DNA of 64,000 nt from Azolla caroliniana (Eukaryota; Polypodiophyta). Below, piece after piece: positions 48,451 through 61,180 of this stretch; the first letter of the stretch is position 1, and each line of letters starts with the position of its first letter. The position numbers were made by a program, and so were the translations under genes. The stretch lies in NCBI GenBank assembly GCA_043228905.1, contig JBHGNT010000018.1, positions 1,612,001 to 1,676,000 of the forward strand, given 5' to 3'. Below the pieces are notes generated by a model. It did not search any database, was not told the origin of the DNA, and saw only the letters and a list, made by a program, of their open reading frames with translations.

Positions 48451-51324
48451 ATCTCTTCCTCTTCACCTGCTTCTCCTCTAAACCCTCTCTCTATCTCTCT
48501 CTTCCTCTCTGTTTTTAGTTCTTCACAGGTGTGTTTATAGCTAGCTAGCTATCTATCTATCTACATGTATGTTCCTTCTGAGTATATAGAGTGCTTTGGC
48601 AAATGATGCTTTTCTCTTCACTTCTTTCTCTTTCTGCAACTCTGCTAACAGCAGTTATATAGCAGAGGAGTTGGTGGTTAGCTCTCATTACTCTTCTTCT
48701 CTTACCCTGCTTTCAACTTTCCCTTCCATTCCTTTGCTTTTTCTCGGATTTCTTCTTGCTTTTCCACTTTATTTATGCCTTTTGCTTTTTGCTTTTTGCT
48801 TTCTTGCTTTTTGCTTTTTGGCTTTTGGCTCTTGGCTTTTGGGTGTGTGTGCATATATGAATAATGAGACCATTCGCTTACATGCAAAACAAGTGTTTTC
48901 CAAGACCATGAGAGGCCCGAACTAATCTAATCATATGGCTTTATGAATAAATGCTTCCCATCTACGTGCGTAAATCCCCTCCTCTCTGACCTTGCCAGCT
49001 CTGATAATAATAGCAAGCGAAAAACGTCACACGGTTATTGACACATGACCTGACTCTCGACGATTTGTTGGTTGGCATTTGTCTTTCCCATGACAATCAA
49101 ATGTAAAGCCATGGCCTTTTTTGCGCCGTTTTGAAAGGATCTTCATGTAGTGGGATCGTCTAGCTTGTCCCTTGCTTTGTGCTTGGATTCTTCAAGGCAA
49201 TGTAGCTTTCCTTGGCATCGAGACTCTTAGCTTGGGCAAATATAGCTTTGTGCAATACATGTTCATAGCCTTTTTTGAGTTCATTCCATATCAAGTTAGA
49301 TTTTCGATTTGGGCACCCGACTTGGACCCAACCTATTGAAATCCTATTGGTGCATTAAAAGAACATGCAACATCACAATATCCATCGATTCGGAAAATGG
49401 GATATGATTAGTGGGTTGCATCCTTTATCTCTCATTGTTCTCTTGTTTTATTGTAGAGATGGACAGATGTATGGATTTATTTTTAGAGTCCAAGGAAGAC
49501 CAATTGTGATATATGAGAGAAAGAGAAAATATTCCAATAGCATTTCACCGTAAATTAGCAACGGATTCTCAAACTTGAAAGCATATTTTAGGGTGCCAAA
49601 TGAACCCCATAACTTTTGAAATGCCTCCAAGCCAAGGCTCATTTGAATACCCAAGGTTACACAAACAAGACATATAAACAAAGTAAACATGCAATAAAAT
49701 ATGCTTAGTTCTACATGGGAATCGAAACTTGGCCATTTTGTCCAAAGTTTGGTGTGATATAGGAAACCTTACATGGGACTAGGGAGTGAATCCTCTTACT
49801 AAATCCAAACAATAAATGACAAGGCTTCATATTGAAAGGTAGATCATGGATATATCTTCCCATTGAATGTTACTAGAAAAGTTATTATCCTTATAGATCT
49901 TAACAATATCAAACCATGTCTTTTTCTCATAAAAAGAGAAGTAATTCTTGTTAACTCGAAAGTGTTTGAAATACGTGGCATTCTTCATAAATTTCCTTGC
50001 TTTATGTGTTGTTGACTATTGTTGTCCTTAAAATGAGTGTTTCATTAGCATCGTTGTGGATAAGTAACACAATTACCAGTGGACGTTATTAATATTCATA
50101 AGGGGTCATTAGAATTTGGTAGTAACACGTTTCACGTTATCATGGTGCAATTAAAACATATGTATACTCAGAAAAAAAATTAATGTTATTGCTTGAAGCT
50201 TCTAATCATACATCATGTATTCTTAAACCTCTTTGGCGATAATCAAATTACCTATGTCAATCAATATCTACCCTAATGACATATTTACGATAAATAAGTG
50301 GTTGTGATACCTCTATGTGCATCTCTTACATGTGATTCTATTTTTATGACATACAATATTGGCAAATCAATATATTGATAGTTTATAGTGGCAATGGGCA
50401 CTCTATCATATCATTCAAATTGAATCTATTTACTTGGAAGAAAGTATAGAGACAAATCTCATCCAAATTGAAATCACTTTATGAAAGCCAACAAAGCATG
50501 TATCTTTGTCGGTATAGGAGAGATATTAATGCATTAGAAAAGTTTATAAAGGAAGATTCTTGGAATAAGAGAGAACGACAACTAGAAAGGCTATAAAAAA
50601 ACTAATCCATAAAACCCATTGCATCATGTACTCTACACATGTGGTCATATACTAACATCTCCTTGAATTGATGATAAGTTCCATCCCACGTTGTCTTTAT
50701 ATGAACAAGTTGGTGATAGTGTTTCATTGAAATCCGTGAGAGGAGATGGAAGTTTGTGGTAGAATAATCGAGAAGCCAACTCTTAGTAGAAGGAACATTG
50801 TTTGTCCTCATGCCCATTCAATTGTTTCAAGCATTGTTGGAAAATCTATTTGTGTCCAAACAAATAGTTAGCACTTCATATACTAAATAAAGGTAAACTT
50901 ATAAGTGTGGAGCTAGCTATATTATTTAAAACAATTGTCCCATAACTTATGTATAATTTTAATCCCTTAGTGCAATTGGTCCTCGAGGATTGTATATATT
51001 TGTGCTTGGCATTACAATGATGTCATGATATTCATGGATTTGTTGTAAACATAATATCAAATGAATAATTCGTTGAGTGCTCACTTAATATCCATAGTGT
51101 CCACGATGTAATCCAATTGTGTCGTACTTCCAGTACTTCCAACACATGTTGCATGAGAAAAAAGTGAGTGTGCACCAACAATTCAAGTACTTGACATTGT
51201 ACATTGAACAATTGAAGTTCATTGAATCCATAGTTATGAGTATTGCAGGAATTAAGTAGTGGCATACATATATAACCTCTTCATTGCACATTCTTTTGTA
51301 GACTCGACTTTGTTTGTGTACACA
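48451..51324. other. RAB promoter side and intergenic region
   Basis: The first 400 bp upstream of the RAB start are CT-rich (TCTCTCT tracts, TATC tetramers at 48550-48562). A TTGCTTTT heptamer-like run lies at 48776-48845. From 49 to 51.3 kb I see only AT-rich DNA with short unrecognised frames. Confidence 0.5.
48776..48845. repeat. GCTTTTT/GGCTTTT heptamer repeats
   Basis: About ten imperfect 7-bp units (TTTTGCTTTTTGCTTTTTGC, then GGCTTTTGGCTCTTGGC) occur about 330-400 bp upstream of the RAB start codon. Confidence 0.85.
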
Positions 51325-51414
51325 TTAATCTACTTTGCAAATTAGACATTAACCCATGTTTAAATACTCTTAATCTACTTTGCAAATTAGACATTAACCC
51401 ATGTTTAAATACTC
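51325..51414. repeat. 45-bp perfect tandem duplication at the LINE 5' border
   Basis: Two identical 45-bp copies start TTAATCTACTTTGCAAATTA at 51325 and 51370 and end AACCCATGTTTAAATACTC. The LINE fragment begins immediately after. Confidence 0.95.
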
Positions 51415-52335
51415 AATGGACATGGCGTGATCCCTACGCGGGGCAAGGAAGCAAACCCATCCCTTTCTTCCAATTCACAACTAGATTGGGTCGCCACATT
51501 CTAGCTGCTCAAGCCGCCCGAGAACCGGCTGCTGCGAAGGTCTGGCACACATTTCAAGTTCCCTTCGCAATAATCACCAAGTTTTGGCAGAAAATCTGGA
51601 AGCAACAACACGCAAGGCGAATTACCATTTTCCAATGGTTGTTAATACATAAGGCCCTACCGGTGGGAGCATGGCAACGTGGGAACCTTAACTCTCTGAA
51701 TTGTGTAGAGTGCCCACATGTAGTAGAATCCATACAACACGCTCTGTGGGACTGCCCAACGTCCCATAGAACATGGCGGGGGGTTTGCCGCTTGTTGCAA
51801 TTATGCTAAGTGCAAGGTTCAATCAAGTGGGGAAATATATGTTGGCTATCATGGCAGGCTGCAATTGGCCGATACGAGCATCAGGAGGAGGGGATGACTT
51901 TGGTGATAAAAGCACAAGAGGTTCTTTTCTCCTCCAGCGACAATGTCCACTATTTTCCTCTTAATGACAAATCTCAAGAGGTGTTGGAATTGGTTAGCCC
52001 AATAACCCTTTGGATTCTATGGAAACAACGATGTAGGCGAGTCTTCTCCAACCAAACCACCCATCCAACAAGGTTACTGCAAGAGATATGGAGTGAAATT
52101 GTAGCCACTCTGAAAAGCCAATATGATGGCCTTAAAGGTGGCTCCGAGGGAGTTGAAAGACAACGCATAGCCTTCATCCAACAATGGTCGTCCTCTCCCT
52201 TTCTTGAGTCAGCGGGCTTCCACATTAGATGGAACTATCGCGTCCCTTTAGGGATTTGTACATAATCGCCTCATTTGTAAAATTTTATAACTAATGGAAG
52301 GAGTTTTTTTTTTGGAAAAAAAAAACAAATCTAAT
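51415..52335 (+). mobile_element. 5'-truncated LINE, C-terminal end of ORF2 and 3' UTR
   Basis: One reading frame runs from TWRDPYAGQG to VPLGICT (stop at 52265), interrupted only by TAA at 51807-51809. It includes FWQKIWKQQHARRITIFQWL, the zf-RVT zinc-binding region of plant LINE reverse transcriptases with CVECPHVVESIQHALWDC, and the tail PITLWILWKQRCRRVFSN. After the stop come TAACTAATGG, a T-run and A-rich sequence typical of a LINE 3' end. There is no catalytic RT domain, so it is a dead-on-arrival copy, but with only one stop it is fairly young. Confidence 0.85.
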
Positions 52336-55300
52336 TTTTGGAAAGAAAAAAAAACATATCTAATATCAAATAATGGCCTATTCATTAAGTGGTGAACCAC
52401 ATGACGATAGCCTTGACATGATGGGTACAAATATAGTATGCCATTGATATTTGCACAATTTCTTTATGGTTGTGTATTATTATTATTATCATGTAAACGC
52501 AAACATTCCACTCCTGTAAAGGTCAATTAGACCAATAAACTTACTATGAATGTTCAAAATAATGCATGTTTCACAAACTATGTGCACGGTTGGCACATAA
52601 GCAAATTGATTCTAACTAGTATTGTTTGTTATGGCAATTTGGAGTTTCAAAGCTTTAGTTTCATTGATTTCCATAATTGTAAAAAAAAACATATTTAGTG
52701 GCTTTGAACATAGAGGCCAATTTAAGTTGGATTATCTTAAACTAGCTCATAAATGATAAAAATAAGAAGTGAATCACATGGTAAAAGGTGACATATTAAG
52801 TCAAAATTGTGAGAGGGCATGGATTAAACACCCAACTCCCCAATGAATGAGGATGACATAATTATGTCATAAACCTAGGGGAAGCAAGGAAAATACTCAC
52901 GAGATTGTCAAGAGATCTAATATACGATCAAGGATCTAGAATATTGTAGCTTGAAGAGCAAGCAATAATACGTGACAAAACGCAAGGTCATGCTTAGAAG
53001 GCAATAGATTGTCATTGCATTTAAATGGTTCAACAAGAATGAGGGGCATCTATGTTTAGGTCATGCTTTTAGACTAATGGTCAAGGTCATGACCACACCA
53101 CTCTAAATGATGACATCATGCCAGGTGTGACACATGTGTGCGTTCTCTCGAGTGTTTCAAAACCTTCAAAAAGTATATTGGTTTTGCGACTCAGTACCAA
53201 TTTGTCCTTAGTCTATAGTAGAATGAATGATAGTCTTTCACATTCTATAAGTGTTTCAATGAAGAACTCTATAAAAGTAGTGGATTTCCGTCACAAATTC
53301 CAGCCAAAAGAACTTTATTGGGATCATGTTTCAATGACTTTAGCCGCACTTTAAATAGTAGAAAATGATAGACAATGAGATAGCTCCAATTGCTCGCCTC
53401 TAATACAAAACTGTACTACAGGAGTTTGGGTTCAATGTGGCTCTAAGTCATTCAATCATTCTGGTATTACAATAGAAAATGGGTTTACGTTTTGCCAAAA
53501 GAAAGTGATTGCTCTTGAATCTATTGCTACCTCCGAGCTCTTTCAAAATATGAGTTTATTAATTGTACCAATTTGTTTGCCTTGCCATAATCATCCTTGT
53601 TGTAAGTCTCAATGCTTGGAAATAAAGGTACAAAAAAATCAACAATCTTCATGGGTTATCTCTGGTTCTTACTCCAATGACACCAATATACCAACTCATA
53701 TTCTTTACTAAATTTGAATGAACCTAAATTCATTAATATTTTTTTAGAATAAATTTTGTGATTCGACTTATTGTTGGGCCAACATCCAAACCATCCATGG
53801 TTGCGTTATTCGATTTCAATTAAATTTACTCCCAAAAGGCGAATATGATCAATGCTACCATGATACATCCTTCCTTTACCCAACATTGAGTGATTTTGGT
53901 AAGAAGATGAATTGCATGAATTACTGAAGTCACTAATGCCAATGCATAACGATAAATGTCACACTTTGCTAAATCAAGGGAGATTGTTTTTTAACGGTTG
54001 ATCTCCAATGGTTTAGTGTTTTTTTTTTTGTTTTTTTTTTTTATAAAAGATTTTCTTCAATAGTATTAAGAACAAAATGCCCGAAGGCTACAACTTGAAC
54101 CTAGCTACCAAGGAGGTTACAAACTTTCCTATACAATGTTGTAAAATACAAGGATGTTTACATTTGTTTACTCAAGAGCCTCAATGGTTTAGTGTTATTG
54201 TTGCACTCTTATAGATCCTTCTATCCTCATACAAGACATATGGCGGATTAGAGAAGATGGAGTGTAGAGTAGTAAAACTCTTGAATGGTTACCCAAATCA
54301 AGACAATCTATGAGCCCAAAAAGTATTCATCCTACTCAACATTGTCTTCCAAGCAAGTATCAAAGACAATAGAATTGACAACTTTGATCTAAACATTGAA
54401 GGATCGTCCATGACTAAATACCATAATGGGCATATAACAAATTTAAGGAAATTTGAAGAAAGAAATTATAACATAGAGAAAACTAATGATTGTACCACAC
54501 CATATTGTTAGATTAGGAATCATGAGCTTATTATAGACCATCTCCCCATTTGTAGGGGGTCTTCATTTTGATTGGTTGGTTTCACACGTTTGCACCTCCA
54601 TCCTCTTGAACCAAAGCCATGTAGCACCACCTTATCAAGCAATGACGCTCATTGATTAGGTTTTGGGTTGACTGAGGTTGGTTTGGTGGTCATGATGAGG
54701 GTGTTTAAGTATTAGGGATTGGGATCCTAGTTTACAATTCTTTATTAAAAATCATACATACGTGTAACGTGGATATGTTTTGATGTTAGATTCTTGGGTT
54801 CTTGTGTTTTTTTAATGCCTATTATAGCTTTATTTTTATCTCATTGTTTAATAGATCATGCCTAATTCTAGTTCTTCGTCAAATTATGAAATAATAGCTT
54901 AATGTTGAAGATTGCTTGCAACTGCACTCGTGACTAAGACTCCACCCCCCCTTGAAGACCTTACCAATGAGCTCTCTTGTGATTAGATTCTTGCAACATT
55001 ACACATGCAATGCTTGTCGATGAGTTTTTCTGCATAATGCTAGCGGATGCTATGGAGCAAGAGTGTGGTTATTAATAAAAAAAGCAAACAACATCATGCA
55101 ATGGGCGGTTGATAAATATGTTACTCATCAAGATGAGGTAAACACCACACTTATGCGAGGATTGAGAGAACTAAAGTTCAAAGACCACATTATGCAAGGA
55201 TAGAAACCATCAGAAATAGATTCCCTAAATGATCAAAATAGAGACCACTCATTGATAGGGGCGATTTCAAAGAAGACGACGACGACAAATGAGAGGTAGA

Positions 55301-55560
55301 GGAGAAGTATTCTTGTCAATTTTTGAAACATAACATCGTGTGTTGTAAACAGTCGGGGAAGCACCAAATGCTTGAGTCAAGACGCCTCAAGCATAGAAAT
55401 ACAACTACTAGGGCAGAACTTTTTGGACGAGTCGAAACATGACTAGTCTCGTCTCCACATACTCGTTTATCCGTATCGAGGGTTTTTATCGTTTCTAACT
55501 TCTCTAAGAAGATACAAGGCGTATGTATAGCTGTTTAATTGCAATGGTCACGAATTATAC
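52336..55560. other. Intergenic region
   Basis: AT-rich, no gene supported. Short frames at 53118-53354 and 53505-53711 have no domains. A run of T (54020-54042) interrupted by one G may be an old poly(T)/poly(A) tail in reverse orientation. Confidence 0.5.
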
Positions 55561-55572
55561 CATTATTCCGCG

Positions 55573-56148
55573 GTGGAGAGAGAGATGCGGAGGCTCTCGT
55601 ACCACGACGCCATACGTGCAGATGATGTGAGCGAGAGCCCATCGGTTGGTCTGCCATTCACACACGAGATGCTTTGTCCGGAGATCACTTGGCCGGCCGC
55701 CCACGCGAATCGGCCCCGCACCGACACGTTAGCTTTAGGAAATCCAATACCAGGCAATAATGGAAATGGAAGAAAAAGAAGAAGAAGAAGAAGCCATAGC
55801 TTTGTACAAGACAAACAGAATGTTTCCAAAGTAATTGCTTGTGCAGGTGATGGTGATGGTGATGATTATTATTATTATTATTATGATAATGATGATGGTG
55901 CAGGCGATCGTGAAGAAACCATAGCTTGCCTATGCAGAGATCGATTCGAGGCTTCACTTGGCGGAGCAGGCCGCCTTCTAGGTATAATCACTCGGGCGAC
56001 TGCGTTGGATGAAAGCCATGGATTTTCTGAGTTTCACGAATCGGGTTTCGAGGTCGTCTCGCAAATGGAGGGACTCTTGAGAATCTCGAAGACGATAGAC
56101 GGCTGCAGACAGAGGAGGACGAGTTTTAAAGGCCTGATGGAGAAGTAG
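55573..56148 (+). other. 191-codon open frame of doubtful coding status upstream of the SAWADEE gene
   Basis: A GC-richer block reads open on the plus strand from MEREMRRLSYHDAIRADD to KGLMEK. It contains an Arg run (RKRRRRRS) and a Tyr/Asp tract from an imperfect TTA/GAT microsatellite (55857-55895). The opposite strand is also open for long stretches, as expected of skewed GAA/TTC-rich DNA. It ends about 250 bp before the SAWADEE start codon. It could be an independent gene, an upstream exon, or promoter and leader sequence; I favour the last. Confidence 0.3.
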
Positions 56149-56201
56149 CGGATGAGAAGGAGAAACGCAGCAGCCGAGATTGAGAATGGAGAAGAAGTAG
56201 C

Positions 56202-56247
56202 GAAGAAGAAGAAGAAGAAGAAGAAGAAGAAGAAGAAGAAGAAGAAG
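56202..56247 (+). repeat. GAA trinucleotide repeat
   Basis: About 15 GAA units lie 150-200 bp upstream of the SAWADEE start codon, probably in its 5' leader or promoter. Confidence 0.92.
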
Positions 56248-56399
56248 GGGAAGGAAGAATGCTGCAATAGCCTCGAAGAAGTACAGATCTATCCAGCAGC
56301 AGAATGAAGAATCATGCATGAGTGAAATTTGCATATTTGAGAAGAATTAGAAACCTGCACAAAACAGCTCAAAGACGAAGAGGATATATATCAATTGAA

Positions 56400-59300
56400 A
56401 TGGAAGAAGATGAAGAGGTAGAGCCATTCTTAGAGTTTATGGCCAAAGATGGAGCATGGTATGCTGGCACCGCTACCTTAATAGGCCCATCGTCAAGTGA
56501 CATGCGTGTTCATTTCTTGCACTATTCTGAGGATGAAGACGAGACATGGCATCCTCATTCTTTCAAATCCTCTTATCATGTTGATGCCATGATCCGCCCT
56601 GTCTCTGAACCTATGCAAGATTCTGACTGTGGAAAGCTCCGCAGAGGTATGATTCTCTGTGCTGCATGTAGAAGACCTGATTCTGATTGCTTTGAATACT
56701 ACGATGCTCGGCTCGAACAGGTAAACCTTTCCTAATCTTCTTAATATTGTTTTATTAGTTCTTCATTAATTTACATGCTTACGCCTGCAGTGCTGGTTTG
56801 AGCACGTTTCTAATCTTCCACTTATCGTTTCTATAACTTTTTCCCTTCTAATTTTCGACTTATTCTTTTCCTGTTTTTATATTAGTACATGCGTTTCCGG
56901 GATGGGCGATTGATTATCCTCCCACAATTGCATAAGACAAACGTGGAATCTTGCCTGAATTGAAATTTGTGTTTTCGTTATGGAAGGTATAGGAATCACA
57001 GTCTCTTGGCTATTGAGGGGAATAATTACCTCACAATAAAATGAACCATTTTACTTGGACATTCCTGGAATCTCACTCACATTCTTATTTCAAATCAAGT
57101 CGAGTCTTTGACCCAGGTTTTTGGTCACTTTTTTTTATTTGAAATTAAAATGAGACATAGATCAAAGGAGCATGCTTGAGGTATTCAGATGTGTAGGTAT
57201 TCCTATTCATAAGTCCAGCAAGAAAACTCCGCAAATTTGAGAATGGGTTCTGACAGCTGATGAACCCAGCATAATCTTTAGTGCTTAGTCCTGTAAAGTT
57301 ATCTAACTGAAAGCATTAGAGAATTTCATCATATTATATCTAGAGAAAATGGAGATAATAAAATGAATATACAAAAGGTGGAAAAAACATGCATACATAT
57401 AAATATTGTAACTGAATTTGTGTGTGTCCCAAACTGGTTTAAGAAGGTGTCTCGTGATGGAGGAATAGGAGATTGAGAAGTAGATAGAGGGATTCCTATA
57501 ATTCCTCCATGACAACTCATTATCAGGTGTTCAAAAATAAACATTAGCTTCAGGAAAGTATGCTTCCATATCCATTTTCTTGGAGGTTATGCTTCAAATC
57601 TGGAACATAAAGAACCAGATGTGGACAACACTTTCAAATATTTCTTTTTCTTCTAAGGAGTTTTAGTCATAGTTCTTCTTTTTATAGTGCTTGAACATGT
57701 TTCCAATCTTCTTTCCTTTTGTTTTCATAGCAATTGTTGATTTCCATACTTTTCTGTTTCCTTATGGAAGTTATCAGCTATCTTCATCTTATATTTGTCA
57801 TAGTGCTTAATTATTGCTTGCTTTTCTATCTTTTTCTACAATAGTTTCTAATAGTTCTTGAATAATGCATTCTTTTCCATCTGCTTTTACTATGTGACCT
57901 CACTTGAACAAGCATATTCTTTTTGTTCATATTGCTAGTACTAGTAACTAATAACTATATATTTGATGGCACAAAAAATTACTACTTGGTCTCTGAATAT
58001 GTAGCCAAGGCATAATGCTTTACTTAGCAGAAAATCTTTCTTGATCTTGATGCATTTGTGTATCCCCCTCCCTTTCAGAGGTACCAGTGACAAATAAACA
58101 CATAGTGTATGGTATATAGGTTACTACTTGCTTTCTTTAAATGTAACTGACACAATATTTATTTGTTTAGTTGAATAGGTATAAACATCGTGGCCAAGAT
58201 TGCTGCAGATGCCAATTTGAAGTTGAATGGCTTGGCGGACCTTTGAAATGTCAACGACAATTTGTTACATGTGGAGACATATGTTTGTTAAAACCTGGAG
58301 ATATTGAGGATGATCCTGTAGTTAGGCAATTTATCAAGAATGTCAAAGATTCTGTACGAAACTCAAGCAAAAGATTGCGTGTAACAAAATCTATTTCTGC
58401 CAAAGATGGCAACTTGAGTCTAGGCTACAATTGTGAGGAGAGTTTGCCTGACTTGATTGATTCTGCTAAACAATCAAGTATCTCTGAACCTAACCAAAAT
58501 GTGACTTGTAAAGCATGTGTTGGTGTAGAAGAAAGATGTCTAAAGGTTGCCTCAAGCGTACATGAAAGTCTGACCCTTCAAGATTGGGCTGAGCAGAAGA
58601 AAAGTGTTAATGGAAACATCCAGAAAAGAAAAACTGAGGATCCTAGTAATGATTTAAGTATGGCTGAGGAAACAATCGATAAACCTGTTGAAATGAACAG
58701 ATCTCAGTTTGATTCAAAAATGAAACATAGCGAAATCATAAATCTTGATTCAGATGATGAGAATGATGAGGAAAATAAGAAGCTTCCAGCATGCAAAATG
58801 ATGGAACCCCAAGAAGGAAAAACTAAGGAAGTTTCTCTAGAAAAGGTGATTCTGGAAACAAATTCTCATTATCAGGGTTTGAATTATATGGAGTCGGATA
58901 CAGCGGAGAAAACAAAATCATACCCACTTGAATCCAACATTATGGAACATGAAGTTTCTGTCAAGGAAGGTAAGAGTGACTTTGTTACACAAGCTTCAAA
59001 TGCACTGAAGACTGAAAACTTTGATGGGAATCCTCCTTTAGAGGATCAATCTGTTCCACTTGAAAGGTCTCCCGGGTCAGTGGATAATACTGTGTATCAT
59101 ATTACTGATGATATTTTGCCAGATAGATTATCACAAGTGAATACATCTATGCAGCGTCTTCCATCTATGTTGTGCACTTCCCTTCCAAGTAATTCTCATG
59201 AGTGTGGCACGATGGATTCCATTTTGATCGCACCCTTGCATTTGCAAGCAAATATGTGTGGTCACGGATCATCATTCTCTTGCAATGATCATTGCCTTGA

Positions 59301-61180
59301 TGGTTGTCAGTTCTCAAATAAAGGTAGTAGGAAAATCAAGAATTATTCTTATCCAGAATCAAGTCAAAGTGATAGCAAAATCTCAGCCACAGAAGAAAAT
59401 AGCAAAATGTCAGCCACAGAAGAAAATGGTGATGATTGTGTAAGGAAGCTCAATGCAGGTGTTCTAAAGCAACATCAAGCTATTTATCAGCGTAGTGATG
59501 GTGATGAAGATGATATTTCAAAGAGAGATATTTTACAGTCATCTAAAGAGAACTTCAAGGCATTGGATAAATCACAGATATTACTTGTTGAAAATCTCGA
59601 GATGGATCTAACACCTTCTATGGCATTGAAAATTCTTTTGGAAGTCTCCTCTGGGGCATTGATGGTGTATATTTGGCCTCATTTGGAATATGAGATAACT
59701 AAAAAAGCGTATATACTGTATGAAGATTCTCAAGCTGCAAATATTGCGTACTCAACCTTTCATAGTGATAAATTCATGGTTATTTCATCTAAAAAAAGGT
59801 ATGCGCAACCATCTCTTTTCAACAACAAATAAAACAAGTAAGGAAACTTATCTAGAATAAAACATATAGGTCACACATTCGATGGAATTGTTTCATGAGG
59901 ATTAGACTTTGGTGACTCCTTTCGATTGTATAGAAAAGCTATGAGGAGAAACATATACTTATTAATTAGTGATGTTCTTTTATCATGGGTGGTACCTCTG
60001 GTTACATGGTCAAGTTCATGTTAGAAGTTGATGTGGAATGCAAAAATTTCTTGATTCAAATGCATGGTTTTCTGTGTCCTCGAGTCTTTAACATTGTTCT
60101 CCTTTTACATTTAAATGAAATTTACAGTTATTTAAATATTGATTGTTTTATTGGCCTGATGTGGAGATAGTTTGAAAGCTGGTTAACTATGTGGAAATAG
60201 TTTAAAAGCTGGTTGTCTTAATAGAAATACATTGGCAGATGCACATAAGATGCAAAGACATACAAAGTATGTAGCACAAAATTTCATTATGTTCCTTACA
60301 AGATCATGAAAATATTTGTGCTCAACTTTAGGAACATTGTTGCATTATCTTTAATATCATGGCTCTATTGAGATGGGAGTTTTGTTAGATATAATCAATG
60401 ATCAGCCCCAAGTTGTAAATCTATCCCCATATGTGCTCTTAGAGTGCACATTTTGTGATAGTGCCCCAAATGAGGAGTGGCTGGTGTGCAACTCGACCAT
60501 ATGGATCGATAAGGTGTTAATCTAGGAAACCGTAGATGCGTAGGACACAATGGATTTAGGAAAGAGCGAAATAGGTAATAGGATTGGCTAATCAGTCAAC
60601 TAGATTGTCAACTAGATTATTTTGTGGGCAAGTTACAATGTACTTAGTCTTGAAGTATGTGCCATTGACTTCAAAATAAGTACTATCTAGCACTAGCCCG
60701 TATCTAGGGAGTTGGGTCATATTAAATGACAAGTCAGTTGACAGAAAAGGAATATCTCCACTACTATCAACTGACATGCACATTTAATGTTACACTCAGA
60801 CCAAACAGAGAATATAATCCACTCTCTTACACAGTGGTGTGTTGATCATCAGTCCCCACTGGTCCAGATCCCATCTAAGCTCTAAGGTGTGAGCGCATGG
60901 GTGAACTACCATTGTGAGCTACTCTCATATGTAATAGAAGTTTTGTTTTCATATATCCATCTCCGTGGTTGTAACTCTATATACCTATCTAATCGATTCT
61001 CAATATTTCTAACAAGTTTGACACACTAAAAGTAGAATCTTTCTTCTACATTTGGTAGTAAATTTCAGCATTTGGTGGCTTGTCTTATCAATCAGTCCCG
61101 AGTCTTTATTTTGTCATCCTTTCTGTTTTAACACCATTGGCTTTATTTCTGGTTCACTTAGGAGGCCACAACTTCCATGA
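56400..61180 (+). CDS. SAWADEE-domain chromatin protein (two clear exons, probable 19-nt last exon, about 655 residues)
   Basis: Exon 1 is 56400-56720, exon 2 is 58171-59798; a last exon 61162-61180 fits in phase (RRPQLP-stop after a good acceptor). The N-terminal about 165 residues match a SAWADEE domain: FLEFMAKDGAWYAGTATLI, VHFLHYSEDEDETWHPHSF, RPVSEPMQDSDCGKLRRGM, LCAACRRPDSDCFEYYDARL, then CCRCQFEVEWLGGPL and CGDICLL. In SHH1 this tudor-like fold reads histone H3 methylation and binds zinc through Cys/His, and the Cys pairs here could serve that. No homeodomain precedes it, unlike SHH1/SHH2. The long low-complexity centre has a likely SUMO-interaction motif, EIINLDSDDENDE, and a duplicated ISATEEN/MSATEEN. 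A C-terminal segment (ILLVENLEMDLTPSMALKIL to MVISSKKR) looks like the second conserved block of plant SAWADEE proteins. If exon 2 is not spliced the protein ends at 59832. Confidence 0.78.
56721..58170. other. Intron 1 of the SAWADEE gene
   Basis: A 1.45-kb intron (CAG|GTAAAC donor, TTTGTTTAG acceptor), AT-rich, with no element that I can define. Confidence 0.6.

Noticed and set aside
55978-56334. 118-codon minus-strand frame with a Leu/Phe run
   Set aside because: The run comes from the GAA repeat read in reverse; there is no real membrane protein evidence.
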